64,000 bases of DNA, from NCBI GenBank assembly GCA_023512835.1, contig CM042088.1, positions 36,287,664-36,351,663 of the forward strand, in the 5' to 3' direction. The DNA comes from Taxillus chinensis. Its lineage: Eukaryota > Streptophyta > Magnoliopsida > Santalales > Loranthaceae. The notes under the pieces are model-generated. The model searched no databases, was not told the DNA's origin, and was given only the letters and a program-made list of their open reading frames with translations. How positions within the stretch are numbered: position 1 is the first letter of the stretch; each line of letters starts with the position of its first letter. Shown here in pieces: positions 48,736 through 60,980 of the stretch. Position numbers and translations under genes: made by a program.

Positions 48736-51400
48736 TGGGGAACAAACAGTTATAGAAATATAGTTACGTGTATGCTAAAAGGAAAAAATGACTACGAAAA
48801 TGTTCAAATAAACATTCTTTTGAGCCTTTGGTTTCACAGTATTTAGGCAAATGCTTGTCCTAGTATTCAAACGAACACCCACTCCAGCATTCATATGGAT
48901 ACCCGTGTAAGCTTTCTTTTTATTACTTGCTTTTGGAGCAAACTATTAATGCCTTCAGACATGCCTTTAGCATAGCAACTTTCAAAATATAATATATGTA
49001 AGAACTTGTGTTTGTAGATTTTGGAAGTTAGTATTCAAATAGATATTGGACTTTTGGAAGTAAGTATCAGTACAGTGTTGTACTTGTCGAATAAAGAATT
49101 TTGACTATATTTAGACTTGATTTGGAATCTAGAGTCCCAAAGGATATTTTTGAGAATTCATTAAGATAATTTTAATTAAATAAATTGTGGTGAGGTATAA
49201 ATAGGAAACATAAACCTATTTTTCATCCACCAACCACTTATTTAGAGAGAGAGAGAGAGAGAGCTTTTGGTATCCATTGAGCAAGTTTCGATTTCTACAT
49301 GTTTTTAAGGTAGGAATCCCCATCCTTTATGTTTATCACTTGTTTCTGAAGAATATTCATTTTTAAATTGAAAGGAAGCTATAACAAAGGTAGAAATCCT
49401 AAGATTAATTGGAGACAAATATATATAAATTAATCCATGTTCATCTTGATTGTAAAAATCATATATTTATCTGTATTTTGATACCTATATATGTTCATCA
49501 TATATATGTAGGTTGGATTGAGATTATTTTACCAGAACATTGTGTTGATCCATTCTTTATGGATTAAGAGAACTTGATGTGTGTTTAGGCTTTTAGTTGT
49601 GATTAGAAGTTGTTTGGTAAATTTAGTTAAATTGGAGAGCATTTTTGAGTGAACTATCTGCGTGTTAGGATTGTATAACAGAATGTCGACAAAGAAAACC
49701 CTGGTCAAGTGAAAAAGAACTCATGGTCGAGCAAAGGAGTAAGCTTGGTTGGGTAAACGGGTTAGGTAAATAGGCTGAGTTGGTCAGGTAAGTGATCGGA
49801 TAAAACCACTTTTGGTCAGATAAAATTTCTAGTCTGGTTAAATAAAAGAGTTATTGTGATCGAGTAAAGCACTATAATTATTATAGAACTCTGATTGGCC
49901 TCAAATTAGTCTTGTTTTGTAATTATTTTAGTTAATTATATGTTAAAAATAAAATCAAGCTTATTGAGCAAAATTATATGACTACCTTTTTACCCAACTA
50001 AAGGGTTTTCTACTTCGTGTTGACTTGTCTTCAATATTTTGGCTAGACTATCATTGGGGGAACCCCTTTTGGCATGCATCTTTGTGAAGTTGATTATAGA
50101 AGCTTGAGCTATATAGCTTGTGTGTTGTACCCTAAATACCAGATGAGACCCTGATATTGTGTGTTACATGATGAAATATGCTTGTAAGAGTTTATATATA
50201 TACAAAATAAGTAAAGAATGTGTTTACTGGTTTGTCGAAATATGGTTAACAATTAACTGTAGTAGAAATGGATTTAAAAAAATTAGTCAAGGAAATAAAT
50301 ACTAGGATCTAAACATGAATCAATTAATTTATTTATGTGAAGAGAATAAAAAAGAAACCAACCTCAAGAACCTTCTTCTTTTCCTATTAATAACGAAGTC
50401 GCAATCAACCTCTAATCGTTCTCGCACCCTCCTAAATGCAATCACCACTATACCTTCTCTGCTATTTACCTTCTCAAAGAGCACATGGTTGTAGCACCAT
50501 TGGATCAAATAACAAGAACAATACCTCTGCTAGGGTTGACCATCACCTGTTTTTTTCCTCTCTCTCTCTCAATTGTCTATAATTTCTCACTTTGTTTAAT
50601 CTATAAGGTTATGCATCTATTTATAGGGCATAGGGTTACCCCTGTGCTATTATGCATATGCTCTTTTAGTTAAATAATAATATACAATATTCATAATTAT
50701 TTAAACTCTTTAAATAATATGACTATTATGCATTAAAGCTAATTAAATAAATATTTAAATTTTTTATTTATCAAATAAATAATATAATTATTCATTTAAT
50801 CACATTAAATAACTAAAAATATTAATTATTATTTATTTAATCTAATTAAATAAATAAAATCATGTAATACATATTTAACTATTAAATATATATTAAAACA
50901 TGTTAAATAATTAGCTCTTAAACAAAACTATATAATTATTTTAAAATGATCCAGTACTCCATACAAGAATAAACGGTGTTAGGTAGATGGAATAAATGGG
51001 CATGCTTAATTAAAGCTCCAAAAAAATATTTAATTAATTAATCTCATTAATTAATTAAACTCTCATATGAGGATAAGAGTTGTGAGATTAAAGTGAAAAA
51101 TAAAATCTGATCATTATTCGGTCCAACTCCTAGCTCTCCCATAAAATCAACTATGGTGATAACACTCATACTCCAATTAATCAAACTCAAGCTACTGCTA
51201 TGTTCTAAGTTTTGGTAGAACTTTCAAATCGTGCAAATCTAATTTTTGATAGGCAAGAACGAAGAGGATTTAAAGAAGAGAAATGGTAGTGATAATAGGT
51301 AGACAAGTAAAGAGATAGGTTTAGGCTTAAGAGAGAAGCGTATAGCGCCACATTTGGTTTAAGTTTAATGGATGAGTTTCACCGAATTTAGATTATTAGG
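48736..51400. other. Intergenic, retroelement-like in part
   Basis: No gene. 49690-49870 carries degenerate ggtcgggtaaa / ggtcaggtaagtg words similar to clusters at 16455-16600 and 22725-22990, so part may be LTR-derived. A (GA)n run lies at 49245-49263. 50650-51060 is almost pure A/T. Confidence 0.45.
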
Positions 51401-52548
51401 TTTTTTTAAAATTTAATAATGTTCACAAATGTCATTATTTTTGTTCGTGAACACTTATTTGGACATCTATTTGTGAACGAACATAATTATATATGTTCGT
51501 GAATATATGATCACAAACATAAACGAGTCGAACACTATCTTGTTTGAGCTTGTTTGTTTATATTCATAAACATTTTTTTTACAAATATCATCATTTTAAA
51601 CGAACGAATACAAATAATCTTTTATTGAGCCAATCTTGAGTTCAGGGGCGGTTCTAGAAATTTTTTTCAGGGTGTTCAACAGATTAAATATAAAATTATA
51701 CTAAGCTAACTAAAAATATAATAATAGTCAGTCAAACAAATACATTAAACCACAACCAAAAAGATATTCATGCATTTTAAAATTTTTTAAACCAAAATCC
51801 TAATAATTCAAATTTTAATTGAAATTATTGAATAGCATACTATCAAATTACTAATTATTATACAAAAGGAAATCCAGAAATTATTGAAAAACAAAAGGGA
51901 GCGATTGTACTAGAAATTTAGATTGTTTAAAGAGAAGGGTGGGCGTCAGCCAGAGGTGATATGGTCCAATATCAACTGGAAGTTCAAAATAGATTGTACA
52001 ATACCAACTGGCCAACATACATGATACATAGCAGTCCAGATCTGGTAGTGCAGAGGGCCGATCGGCCAAGGCACGCTGTAGCACGCTTTCATATATGGGA
52101 GACGCTGGTGTCTGGGTCTGGTGGAGATGGTTGGCGAGTGGCGAGCTGCAAGCTGTCACGGCGGAATCGAACGAACCAACGACTGTTGGTGCTTGGCGGT
52201 TTGGACTTTGTAGCGGCGCTCGTTGACGCACGGTGAGCGGCTGGGGTTAGGCGGATGGAGACTAGGCATCCACTGTCCGAAACTGGAGGCTGGAGTGCAT
52301 ATCGGTTGATGGCCTCTGCGCCTGTTGACCTACGCGTGGATGGTGAGAGGAGTCGAGTGAGGACGAGGACGAGGTCACAAGGGTATGCAACGCCAGGCTT
52401 AGGTTGTGCACTTGTTTTTTTCTTAATAGTTGACTAAAAATTTATTTAGTTTTAATTATTTATTAGGGGTCAGTTGCACACCCTCAATTAGGCATAGTGC
52501 CGCTCCTGCTTGAGTTCGTTCATGAATGTTCTGTTTGTTTATAGCCTA
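51400..52548. mobile_element. TTCGTGAAC-rich element, copy 2, interrupted by an hAT-like element
   Basis: gttcgtgaac and gtgaacgaac words and a tgtttgagcttgtttgttta segment match copy 1 (3170-3444). The element breaks at cttgagtt, resumes after 52508 with gagttcgttcatgaatgttc, and ends near tatagccta (52548), as copy 1 ends in tatagcccta. The left boundary is uncertain. Confidence 0.6.
51643..52508. mobile_element. hAT-like non-autonomous element with perfect 8-base target duplication
   Basis: Starts caggggcgg and ends ccgctcctg (imperfect inverted ends). CTTGAGTT occurs on both sides (51635-51642 and 52509-52516). Removing it restores the TTCGTGAAC element. The interior has a GC-rich core (about 51940-52400) with open stretches on both strands that I cannot identify. 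It has no transposase. Confidence 0.88.
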
Positions 52549-52615
52549 CATAGAGTTAAAAAAAACCTCAGACATAGTAATAAAAAATAGAAATAAAGAT
52601 TAAAAAACATATGAA

Positions 52616-52710
52616 ATCAAGGTTATGTTTGGTAGTTATTTTCAAAACCTGTTTTATGTGTTTAAATGTAAAAAATACCTCAAAGTGAATGTTCTGTTTT
52701 ATTGTTTGAA

Positions 52711-52758
<48 letters not shown>

Positions 52759-52877
52759 AAAATAAGTGATACTATAGAAAACAACTTAAAATATTTTTTC
52801 TCGCTTTTTTCTCCATCAATCAGAAAATAATTTTTAAATATAATTTATTTTTAAAAAAAATAGCCAACCTAAATAAG
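52616..52877. mobile_element. Possible MITE with a (TA)n core
   Basis: The left part (ggttatgtttggtagttatt) loosely matches the reverse complement of the right part (cttatttaggttggctattt). A TA microsatellite of about 22 units (52712-52757) is in the middle. The inverted match is weak. Confidence 0.35.
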
Positions 52878-53554
52878 CAGACTCTTGCCGGGTGTAAATC
52901 TAATCCAGCCCAGAAGCCATGCGGTCAATGCCACGTCAGTCTCCTTACCATGTTCGGGCCGAGTTTGGATTCTCCGTTTCAGAAAATTCTTACACGAAAA
53001 CTGGTAATATGTTTTGCTTAATTTTGTATTTTTGTTTTTAAAATAGAGTATACTTGAGACCAAAACAGTGGATAAGAAGAAAAACTGAGTAAGCCACCGT
53101 GTTTTACGGACGGTCATATGTTTTGCCTCAAAAGAAGCGGAGAAAGGTATATAAAAGTGATGGGTCATATGTCTTTTCTTACCGCCTCGCCTGGCCCACC
53201 AATTGACTTCACTTTGAGAACCTTGACCCATGAATTAATAATGTCAGGAGAAGATCTACGAACAATATTAAATTAATTTCCAGGTTGCTTAGTTCTTGCC
53301 AGGCCAGGAGAACTTGATGAACAAGATTAAATTTATATCGGCGGGGGCAGTGTCTTTTCCGGTTTTACTATTATAATCTATTAAACCAAAAAGGCACGGA
53401 GTATAATTCATTATACTGGAAATGTGATTAATATAATTTATTTAAATAAAAAAAGTAACTAGTTAAGCAAAAATTGAAAAAAATATACTATTAAGTATTA
53501 ACTATAATTTAATATCCTCAATGTTACTCATTATAATGTTTTTAAAGAGTAATG

Positions 53555-53711
53555 CTATTTGCAGTTTTTATTTTGGGACTGCATTGCAGAGCATTTTGTA
53601 TTTTTATTAAAATAACATTATTTTGATTAAAAATTTATTAATTAAAATGACATCGTTTTGATAAAAATACAAAAGGCTTGTAATGTAGTCCTATTTTGGA
53701 ACTGTAAATAG
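53555..53711. mobile_element. Small inverted-repeat element (MITE)
   Basis: Left ctatttgcagtttttatttt and ggactgcattgcag match the reverse complement of the right end, ctatttacagttccaaaata and ggactacattacaa. 157 bases, non-coding; the target duplication is not clear. Confidence 0.7.
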
Positions 53712-53813
53712 ATTTACTTATTTTGTGAATTTATTATTAAGCAGTTAGTTGGAAAGATTTTAAATATAAAGTCGGATGGCTAAGAATATATCTACTCCAT
53801 GGATTATTAACTT

Positions 53814-54454
53814 TAGGGCTGCAGACGAATTGAGTTGAGTTGAGCAATAAGGTATTTGAACATGTTCATTACTATTCATTAACAAACCAAACCAAACATG
53901 AACTTTAAATTATGATGTTCACGAATTATTCACGAACGTTTACGAATACAATTACAAAATCTTAAAAATCTACAAGAAAAATTCACATCGTAAACTTATC
54001 CAACAAATACAATTAATTAACTATTAGACTGTATTATCTTTGTTTAATATATTTAAACAATTATTATATATAGTTCACAAAAATATTGTCATAATAGTAA
54101 TAATAAACAAATAAATCATAAGCATATATATTTTATTTAATAATAATATAAAAGTATATATTTATTAAATTATACTTAATAAAGATACATTTATATTTAA
54201 TAAGATAACTTTTATGCATATTAATTGATTTATTAATTTTCTTTTCACAACTAATTTTTACGAACACAAACGATATTCACGAACTGTTCGTGAATACTTG
54301 TTTGTAAATGTTTACGGACATATTCATGAATATAACAAATGATGTTTGCAAACTATTTGCGAATGACACTATTTCTTAACGAACGAACGTAAATGATATT
54401 TTACTGAGCTGAATGCAAGCTTGTTTGTGAATGTTTAATTTATTTACAGCCTTA
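53814..54454. mobile_element. TTCGTGAAC-rich hAT-like element, copy 3, with ATTAACTT target duplication
   Basis: Starts tagggctgcagacg and ends acagcctta, an inverted TAGGGCTG / CAGCCTTA pair. ATTAACTT flanks both sides exactly (53806-53813 and 54455-54462). The interior repeats ttcacgaacg, gttcgtgaata and cgaacgaacg words. 641 bases, non-coding. This copy sets the boundaries for the two less complete copies. Confidence 0.85.
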
Positions 54455-55026
54455 ATTAACTTAAAACAACTCTGAGAGATTCTTTATCCTTTATAAATAG
54501 ATAGGCAAACCTAAAAATTTTACTTCAACAAACTTTTTATTTCATTCTCTACAAATGAAATTCGCTAAAGTGACTTTTCAAAAATGAAAAGTCACAATTC
54601 ACTTTTTATATAATATTATATTATTCTTTCTATTTACTCTTCTGTCTCATTCCTCCTTCATCATTGATTGTTGTATTATGTTTATTATTTTAATAAAAAT
54701 AATTGTTAGAGTTAGAGTAAAAATTAATCTTTACATCTAAAATTATTTTTATTATTTTATTATTTTGACTCAAATTTTTGCGGTGATCAATATCAGGACA
54801 AATACATATACTCTTTATCTTTCCCTAAAGTTTTATCCTAGTGGGTTTTCTAGTAAAGTTGAAAAAAATAAAATTAATTAAAAAGCTCATATAGGAATCT
54901 AAAACGGCTGGATCCAAATGTAAGTAGATTAAACCAGACCTAATAATTTTGACCCAAAAATTCATTAATTTTAATTCTCACAAGTTAAATAGAAACTTCA
55001 AAAAATTATAAAAACAGCCACACTTA
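54455..55026. other. AT-rich spacer between two transposons
   Basis: No gene or defined element seen between the copy-3 hAT-like element and the next MITE. Confidence 0.5.
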
Positions 55027-55411
55027 GAGCATCCACACCAATTTTGGTATTTTCATCCATATTTTGGGAATGAATAGTAAAAAATTACTTATTTTTTTAA
55101 AAACATCAAACATCTCATTTCCTATTTCTATTTACATTTATTATTTAATTCATTTTATATTATTTCTATATCATCCTTTCATTTATTATAATCAATCAAA
55201 AAATTACAAATTTAATAATATATATTAAAAAAGTATAGGAAAAACATTCAGGAATGAATAGTAAATCCCTAAATATAGGAATTTACTATTTATTCTCTAT
55301 CCTTATACCCTCTTTTAGGAACCTTTTGTAAATGAGTTTTTGATAATTTTATATATTTTTTTCTTAAATTATAAGAAAAGTTAGATTATAGAAAACCTAG
55401 TATGAATGCTC
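55027..55411. mobile_element. MITE (Harbinger-like, TTA target duplication)
   Basis: Starts gagcatccacacc and ends tatgaatgctc, with TTA directly outside both ends (55024-55026 and 55412-55414). Inner words such as gaatgaatagta and tactatttattc are inverted relative to each other. It shares the GAGCATC terminus with the hairpin MITE at 44003, so they may be one family. Non-coding. Confidence 0.75.
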
Positions 55412-56215
55412 TTACAACACATAAATATATTATATAAATTTTTAATAAAATAAATTTTAAAAAATATTCGACTCTCATATAAACAAGTTAAAATTTTACA
55501 GATCCAATCTAAAAAAAAAAGCACTGGGCCGGGGCGTTTAACACCCCAAGCCCAAGTATACTTATATATAGGTTCTGGGCCATTGCTCGTCCGGTCCATG
55601 CTCTCAAGCCCTAATGTTGGATCCCGAAGGAAAAATATACTTGGTAGGTGCGGTGCGCCTACCGGCTACCAAAGCGCCTGGATGTTAAAAAAACAAATAA
55701 ATAAAAACAGATCAAAACCCCAACTGCCATCACGGCCATTGTTACCAGAGAAATCACGGTGAATCAAAGGTGTTGTGTCAATGCAGACTGGCGGGAGCTA
55801 GAAGAGACGAACAGTTGCAAGCCTTGCGGCCAGACCATCGAATTGTGTTTTCACATCAATCTACCACCACTCATCTTCGTCCAACTCTATATCCATCCAA
55901 TCCTAATAAAATAATCTATCACTTTTTGTTTTATACATATATGTTTTTAATATCGCATGCAATCTCAATCCATATCTTTACGTTCGTTGCCTTGCCTATT
56001 ACAAATATCAGCTAGAAACTGGGTGTTTGTTGCGAGTCGGAGCATAAATGCCCGACTGTGACCCTTCCCATATTAAAGCGAGCGACGTAGCAGTTTTTTT
56101 TACTATGTACTGGCAGTACTGCAGCTACAAAACTAATTAAATACGCGCGCACTACTTATTGAGGCGAGCTGTCTCCGTGCGATGTTCCCACTCGCGCTTC
56201 AGCCACGCGTGGCAT
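55412..56215. other. Intergenic DNA downstream of the receptor-like gene
   Basis: Short frames only. The stretch next to 56216 would include the 3' untranslated region of the minus-strand receptor-like gene, but no polyadenylation site can be fixed. Confidence 0.45.
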
Positions 56216-58909
56216 TCAGTTCAAGTCCCTAGCTGCCGGGGGTCGTATGTCTTTGAGCAAACCTACGACCTGTCGCATGGTGGGCCTTTTCACCGCCGCC
56301 TCCGCCGTACACAAGTACCCGACTCGGAGGCTCTCCGCCATCTCACTCGCCGACTCCTCAGCGAGTCTCAGCCGCGCGTCCACCGCGTTGGCACCCAGTC
56401 CCTCCTTCACCAGCCGCCTCGCCCATTTCACCGTCTCTTCCGACCCGGGCTTACCCGTCAGAAGCTCTATCAACACCACCCCGAAGCAGTACACGTCGTC
56501 CTCCGTCGACCCCACGTCAGCGTCCCACCGGAGGCCGAACCCGGCGATCCGAGGCTCCAAGTCGTCGGCGAGAAGCACGTTTGAGGGGACGAGGTGGCCG
56601 TGGACGACGGGCTTCGAAACCGCGTGGTGGAGGAAAGCGAGCCCACGGGCGATCCCGACGGCGATGCGGTGGCGGGTGTGCCACAGAGCCTTCGCCGGAG
56701 AGGAGCTGGTGCCGCCGGCATCCACATCGTTCGAGTTCTGCCACGTGTCCGCGCTCCAGTCCTCCACGTTGGTCTCCCCAGCTGGGAGCTCGTGTAGCCA
56801 CCGGTGCAAGTCGCCGTTGGCCATGAAGTCGTACAAAACCAGCTTCTCTGTCCCTGAACAAAACATCCGATGTATTTTTTAAGTTTTGTCAAATCACAAT
56901 TTAGTCCCTAAGATATCAGAGCGTTTCAAATTACAACTACAATCTATTGTTAATTGCTGACGTCCATCCCAATTCCCAACATCCGGGTAATGATGACTCT
57001 CGGGTAGTCAGTCACGTGCAGAGTTCACGCACGTGACATAGGGATGATGTGAGAGGCACATCACAACAGTAACATGTGGCTCCCTATAATGGTTCATGTG
57101 GCTTGTATGCGATCTGAAAACGGACCCTAGTACTGAACTTCTTTTTCAAAACAGCTGGTGCGTAGTAATTTACCTTCCACATTTGCAGCGCAAGAGACAT
57201 TGAACGAGAAATAAAACGGATTGACAACACAAGCTACAATATGTAGCTAATTTTTAAAAAGTTTTTTTAGGCCCTGTTTGACCATTCTATTTTATTTTTT
57301 AAAAATATAATTAGTTTAATATTTTTATTGTTTATAAATCCTTTTAGACTTATTTTAAAAAATAACAATTTCTTACGCCCATAATTAATGATATTGCGCC
57401 GCCAGGTTCTCAAACATCCGAAGTGTTGTTTTAATGAATAATAAAAGGAAATAATCGATGCAATTTCGCGAACAAATAATTAATGCAACGCGCGTGTTGG
57501 GAAAGTGTTTCCATTTTCAAAATTAATAAACTAATGTAAGGAGGAGGAGGAGGAGGAGGAGGACTACAACATAGCAGAGTCAACCAAACAGTACCTGCGA
57601 TGCAGTAACCGGAGAGAGGCAAGAGGTTGGGGTGTTTGAGGCGGCAGAGGTCTTCAAACACGGCCACGGCCTCAGGGTGTGGGACGTCCCTGGCGTTCTC
57701 GAGGACCTTGATGGCTACGTGGATGTGTCCCGGCAGGACGGCGCTGTACATCGGCCCGCGGCGGCCCTCCGCCACCTGTGACTCCTTGCCGAAGTTCGAC
57801 GTGGCGGCGATCAGGTCCTTGAAGGTCAAGCTCATCAGCGGCTTCTCGAACATCACCACCGCCGCCTCCGACGGCCCCGATTTTTCCATCTTCAACTCCT
57901 GCTGGAACTGGTTTGAAATCGCCCACTTGTTGTTGCTCCTGCGCCCTCTCGCCCTCCCCCTGTTCCGCCTCAACACAAACCCGCCAGCCCCGACCGCTGC
58001 CACTAGGATTGCGGACGCAATAACAATAATCACAACCACAGCTCTATGATTCAACCTGTTGTCGTCGCCGTCGTCCTTCTGGTGGTGGGTTTGGGTTGGT
58101 GCTTTTGAGGTGAGACTTCCTGCGTGAAGGAACGCGGTTTTCCCGAATCTGCGGAGATCATCGGGGGCGATTACACCGGTGAAGTGGTTCAAGGAAATGT
58201 TTAAGAAATCGAGGTGATGGAGGGGAGGGAAATCGGAAGGGAAGGAGCCAGTGATGTGGTTGTCCGAAACATCGACGTATTTGAGCCGCCGGAGGCCTGA
58301 GATCTGTGGCTTCAGATTTCCAGATATTTTGCAGCTGGAAACATCGAGGTGTTCGAGGTTGGTGAGCCTGGAGAAGCCGCCATTACTGGAAGGAAACGAC
58401 CTCAACCGGTTCCCAGAAAGATCCAACACCTTGAGCCCCTTAAAACCCAATAATGGTCCCATATTGGTGAACCTGTTGGCCGATAGAACAAGCTCCCTAA
58501 TGGAAGACCCAACCCCGGAAATATAATCGAATCCAATAGCTCCTCCTAAGTGGTTGTGGGACAGATTGACAATAACCAAGCTTTGAATGGACCAAAAGGA
58601 GCCAGGGATGGAGCCTTGGAGGGAGTTATGAGAGAGATCAAGGGTGTGTAAGTGAGACATGTTCCGGAGGGAGCCCCAAGAAACGGCACCAGACAGGTTT
58701 TTGGCTGAGAGCTTGATTTCTCGAATCGAAGAGCCATTATTATAAATCCAGGAGGAGTTGAACCCGGAAACGGAGCGGAAGGCCTGAGCAATCAGTTCTC
58801 GGTCGGTGTCGTCAGTGATAGTGGACTCTGCGAGCGTGAGCAGCAGAGAGACGACCACTGCTACTGCCGCGGCGGCCACAACGACGACGCGGCTGTTCAG
58901 CTTCCTCAT
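56216..58909 (-). CDS. LRR receptor-like protein with inactive (pseudo)kinase domain
   Basis: Exon 1 is 58909-57595 and exon 2 56853-56216; 650 residues. Layout: signal peptide at about residues 1-28 ([19 protein letters not shown]), about six leucine-rich repeats (about 60-245), an acidic stalk, a membrane helix at about 290-313 ([20 protein letters not shown]) followed by arginines, and a kinase-like domain (about 370-645). The ATP-binding lysine is kept (VAIK, K401). The glycine loop is poor, the HRD catalytic motif is HGH (523-525) and DFG is GFG (543-545). Two key aspartates are therefore missing. The layout resembles the small Arabidopsis group annotated as probably inactive LRR receptor-like kinases (At2g24230/At5g58150 type). 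It should act at the plasma membrane in ligand-dependent signalling with partner kinases; the ligand is unknown. Both exons are GC-rich and intact. Confidence 0.92.
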
Positions 58910-59007
58910 CGCTGCTGTCTCTATTTACGAGATGAACTTCTCTCCTCCTCCCACATTAAAAGTCTACGCTGCTTTTTCAGCCCAAAACATATCTCTCTCT
59001 CTCTCCC

Positions 59008-59024
59008 TGACTATATTTATGTGG
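59008..59024 (-). promoter_or_regulatory. Possible TATA box of the receptor-like gene
   Basis: On the minus strand cataaatatagtc lies about 105 bases upstream of the start codon. A GA-rich leader with gagagagagagagat follows between it and the ATG. Position and sequence suit a plant core promoter; there is no other evidence. Confidence 0.4.
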
Positions 59025-59099
59025 AGACTGAGGACCCACGTGAATGACATAGGAGGGCGCTTCATTTATTTATTGGCCAATATCTGATTTTATATATAC

Positions 59100-60980
59100 A
59101 GGTAACATTCAGCCATACAGTAACATTATTATTCATTTCATTTTTTTTATTATTAAGATAATATTTATTTTATTTTATTTTATTTTTTATATTTATTTTA
59201 TTAATATACATAAAAAAATAAGGTGAAATAAAAAATATTATTATATAATATAATAGTTAATAATTACTTTTTACAAATGAATAATAATTATATGATTCTT
59301 TAGGAGTAAAACAGTAAATAGTGTGTTTATTATTTATAATTCTTTATATTATATATTTATATGTAAAAAAATTTTATATGTAGGATTGTTTTTTAAGTTC
59401 AACACCAAAAACATTATTTATTTTATATGTATTTATGTAAAAATAATATTTTTTTCAAAATCCAAACCCACTGACTCGTCAATCGAAGGTTGAAATGAGT
59501 GAAAATGAATAATAAATAAATAAAACCCATTTCAATTGGGAATTAATGAACAAACCCAACTAAGCTATCCCGTCATAGCAATAATTATAATTGTTTTAAA
59601 CATTTAACTTGGATGTCGTTGGGCAAGTGTTGGGCGGTGAGGACTCGGAGCTACGACGCGGTTTCTTGTATGGGTTAGGGCTTGAAGATCCGCATGGTGG
59701 AGATCCTAGGGGTGGCCTTCAACAGCGAGAACTTGTACGTGTCACGGTGAGGATCCACACAGCGGAGATCCTCCCTCCGTTTAAGGTCGGCTCCGAGATC
59801 TAGGAGGCCCAAGACAATGATTAAGTTTGGGGCTATTATCTCTCATACATTAAAAATTTCTAATTGAGACTTTTTCAACTAATAAGTCTCTCATATTTTG
59901 ATCAATTTCTCTTCAATTATCAGGATCATAAATATTTGAATGCTCAATTTCTTCATTCAAATTTGGATATTGGTCACTCTCAGTCTCATTCTCATTCTCA
60001 TTTTCATGTTCTTCAATTAAATTATCTTCAACCAAATTATCTTCGGCCAAGCTTGTAGTCCTTACTTGTTTATTACTAGTAATAAACTTATCAAGAGCCC
60101 CTGATTAAGATTAAATAAGTTGTTCTATCATCTATTTCTTTTTTCTTTTTTTTAAATCCAAAAGTATATTTTCTTTGAGGCATGATTATGTATCCTACAA
60201 TAATATAATAAAGAAAAAATAAATTAAACAATTACACAATTACATATCAACAATTCATAATTTAATTTCAAGTTTTAACCCACATAATTTTAAATTTCAT
60301 AAACTTATCAAATACATGAAATAAAAATAAAAACACAAATATTAAAATACAACAATAATATATTTACATTACAGCAGTGCCCCATCTAAAATAAAAATAA
60401 AACTACAGCAATAAAAACATATTAAAACAAATACAACAGTGATGCAGTGACAGCGGAGCGCGGCACAGCATCATGGCACAACAACGGGAAGCGGCGCACC
60501 GGTGCGGCATAGTCGTGGTAGTAGCAGCAGCGGGCAGCAGTTGAGCGGCACATGGAGCATGTAGTGGCGACTTGCATTAAGGTTAGACGTGGAGTGATGG
60601 AGGTTTGGAGGTGGAGTGTGCATTTGCATTTGTGTGTCGGCTGTTACTGCTAGGTTAAGAGAAATTATAAGAGTTTATTTAGTAAAATAGGGCCCTAAAT
60701 TAGAGTTTATTTTGGGGGGCCCAAGACCTTGGCCTTGGGGCCGGCCCTACCCCCGTTATTCACTGCACCTGCAGATAGTGAGGTGGTGAACGGGTTAGCA
60801 GCAGAGATGGAGAAGAAGGCGAGGAGCGACAATAGGAGGGCAATGAGGAGGAGGAGGAGGCGCCAATCGAGATTTGAAACCCAGCGCGTGAAGTACATGA
60901 CAGCGGTGGTGTTGCTAGGGCGTTGAGAGATAAGAGAGATAAGAGAGCATTGAGAGAGAAACGGAAGTGGAGAAAGAAAG
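59100..60980. other. AT-rich intergenic DNA with a possible truncated hAT-like end
   Basis: 59100-59580 is almost all A/T. A GC-richer patch lies at 59590-59800. The sequence cttggccttggggccggcc with ccta (ending 60748) resembles the terminus of a common plant hAT-like family, but no matching left end was found. Short frames near 60707-60991 are not recognisable. The Copia LTR begins at 60981. Confidence 0.4.

Noticed and set aside
56247..56892. Long open frames on the plus strand and in a second minus frame
   Set aside because: They are shadows of the GC-rich kinase exon of the receptor-like gene; the chosen minus frame carries the kinase motifs and joins exon 1 in phase.
59704..60748. hAT element between taggggtggcc and ggccggcccta
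   Set aside because: The right end looks real but the left match is short and the flanking 8-mers do not agree.
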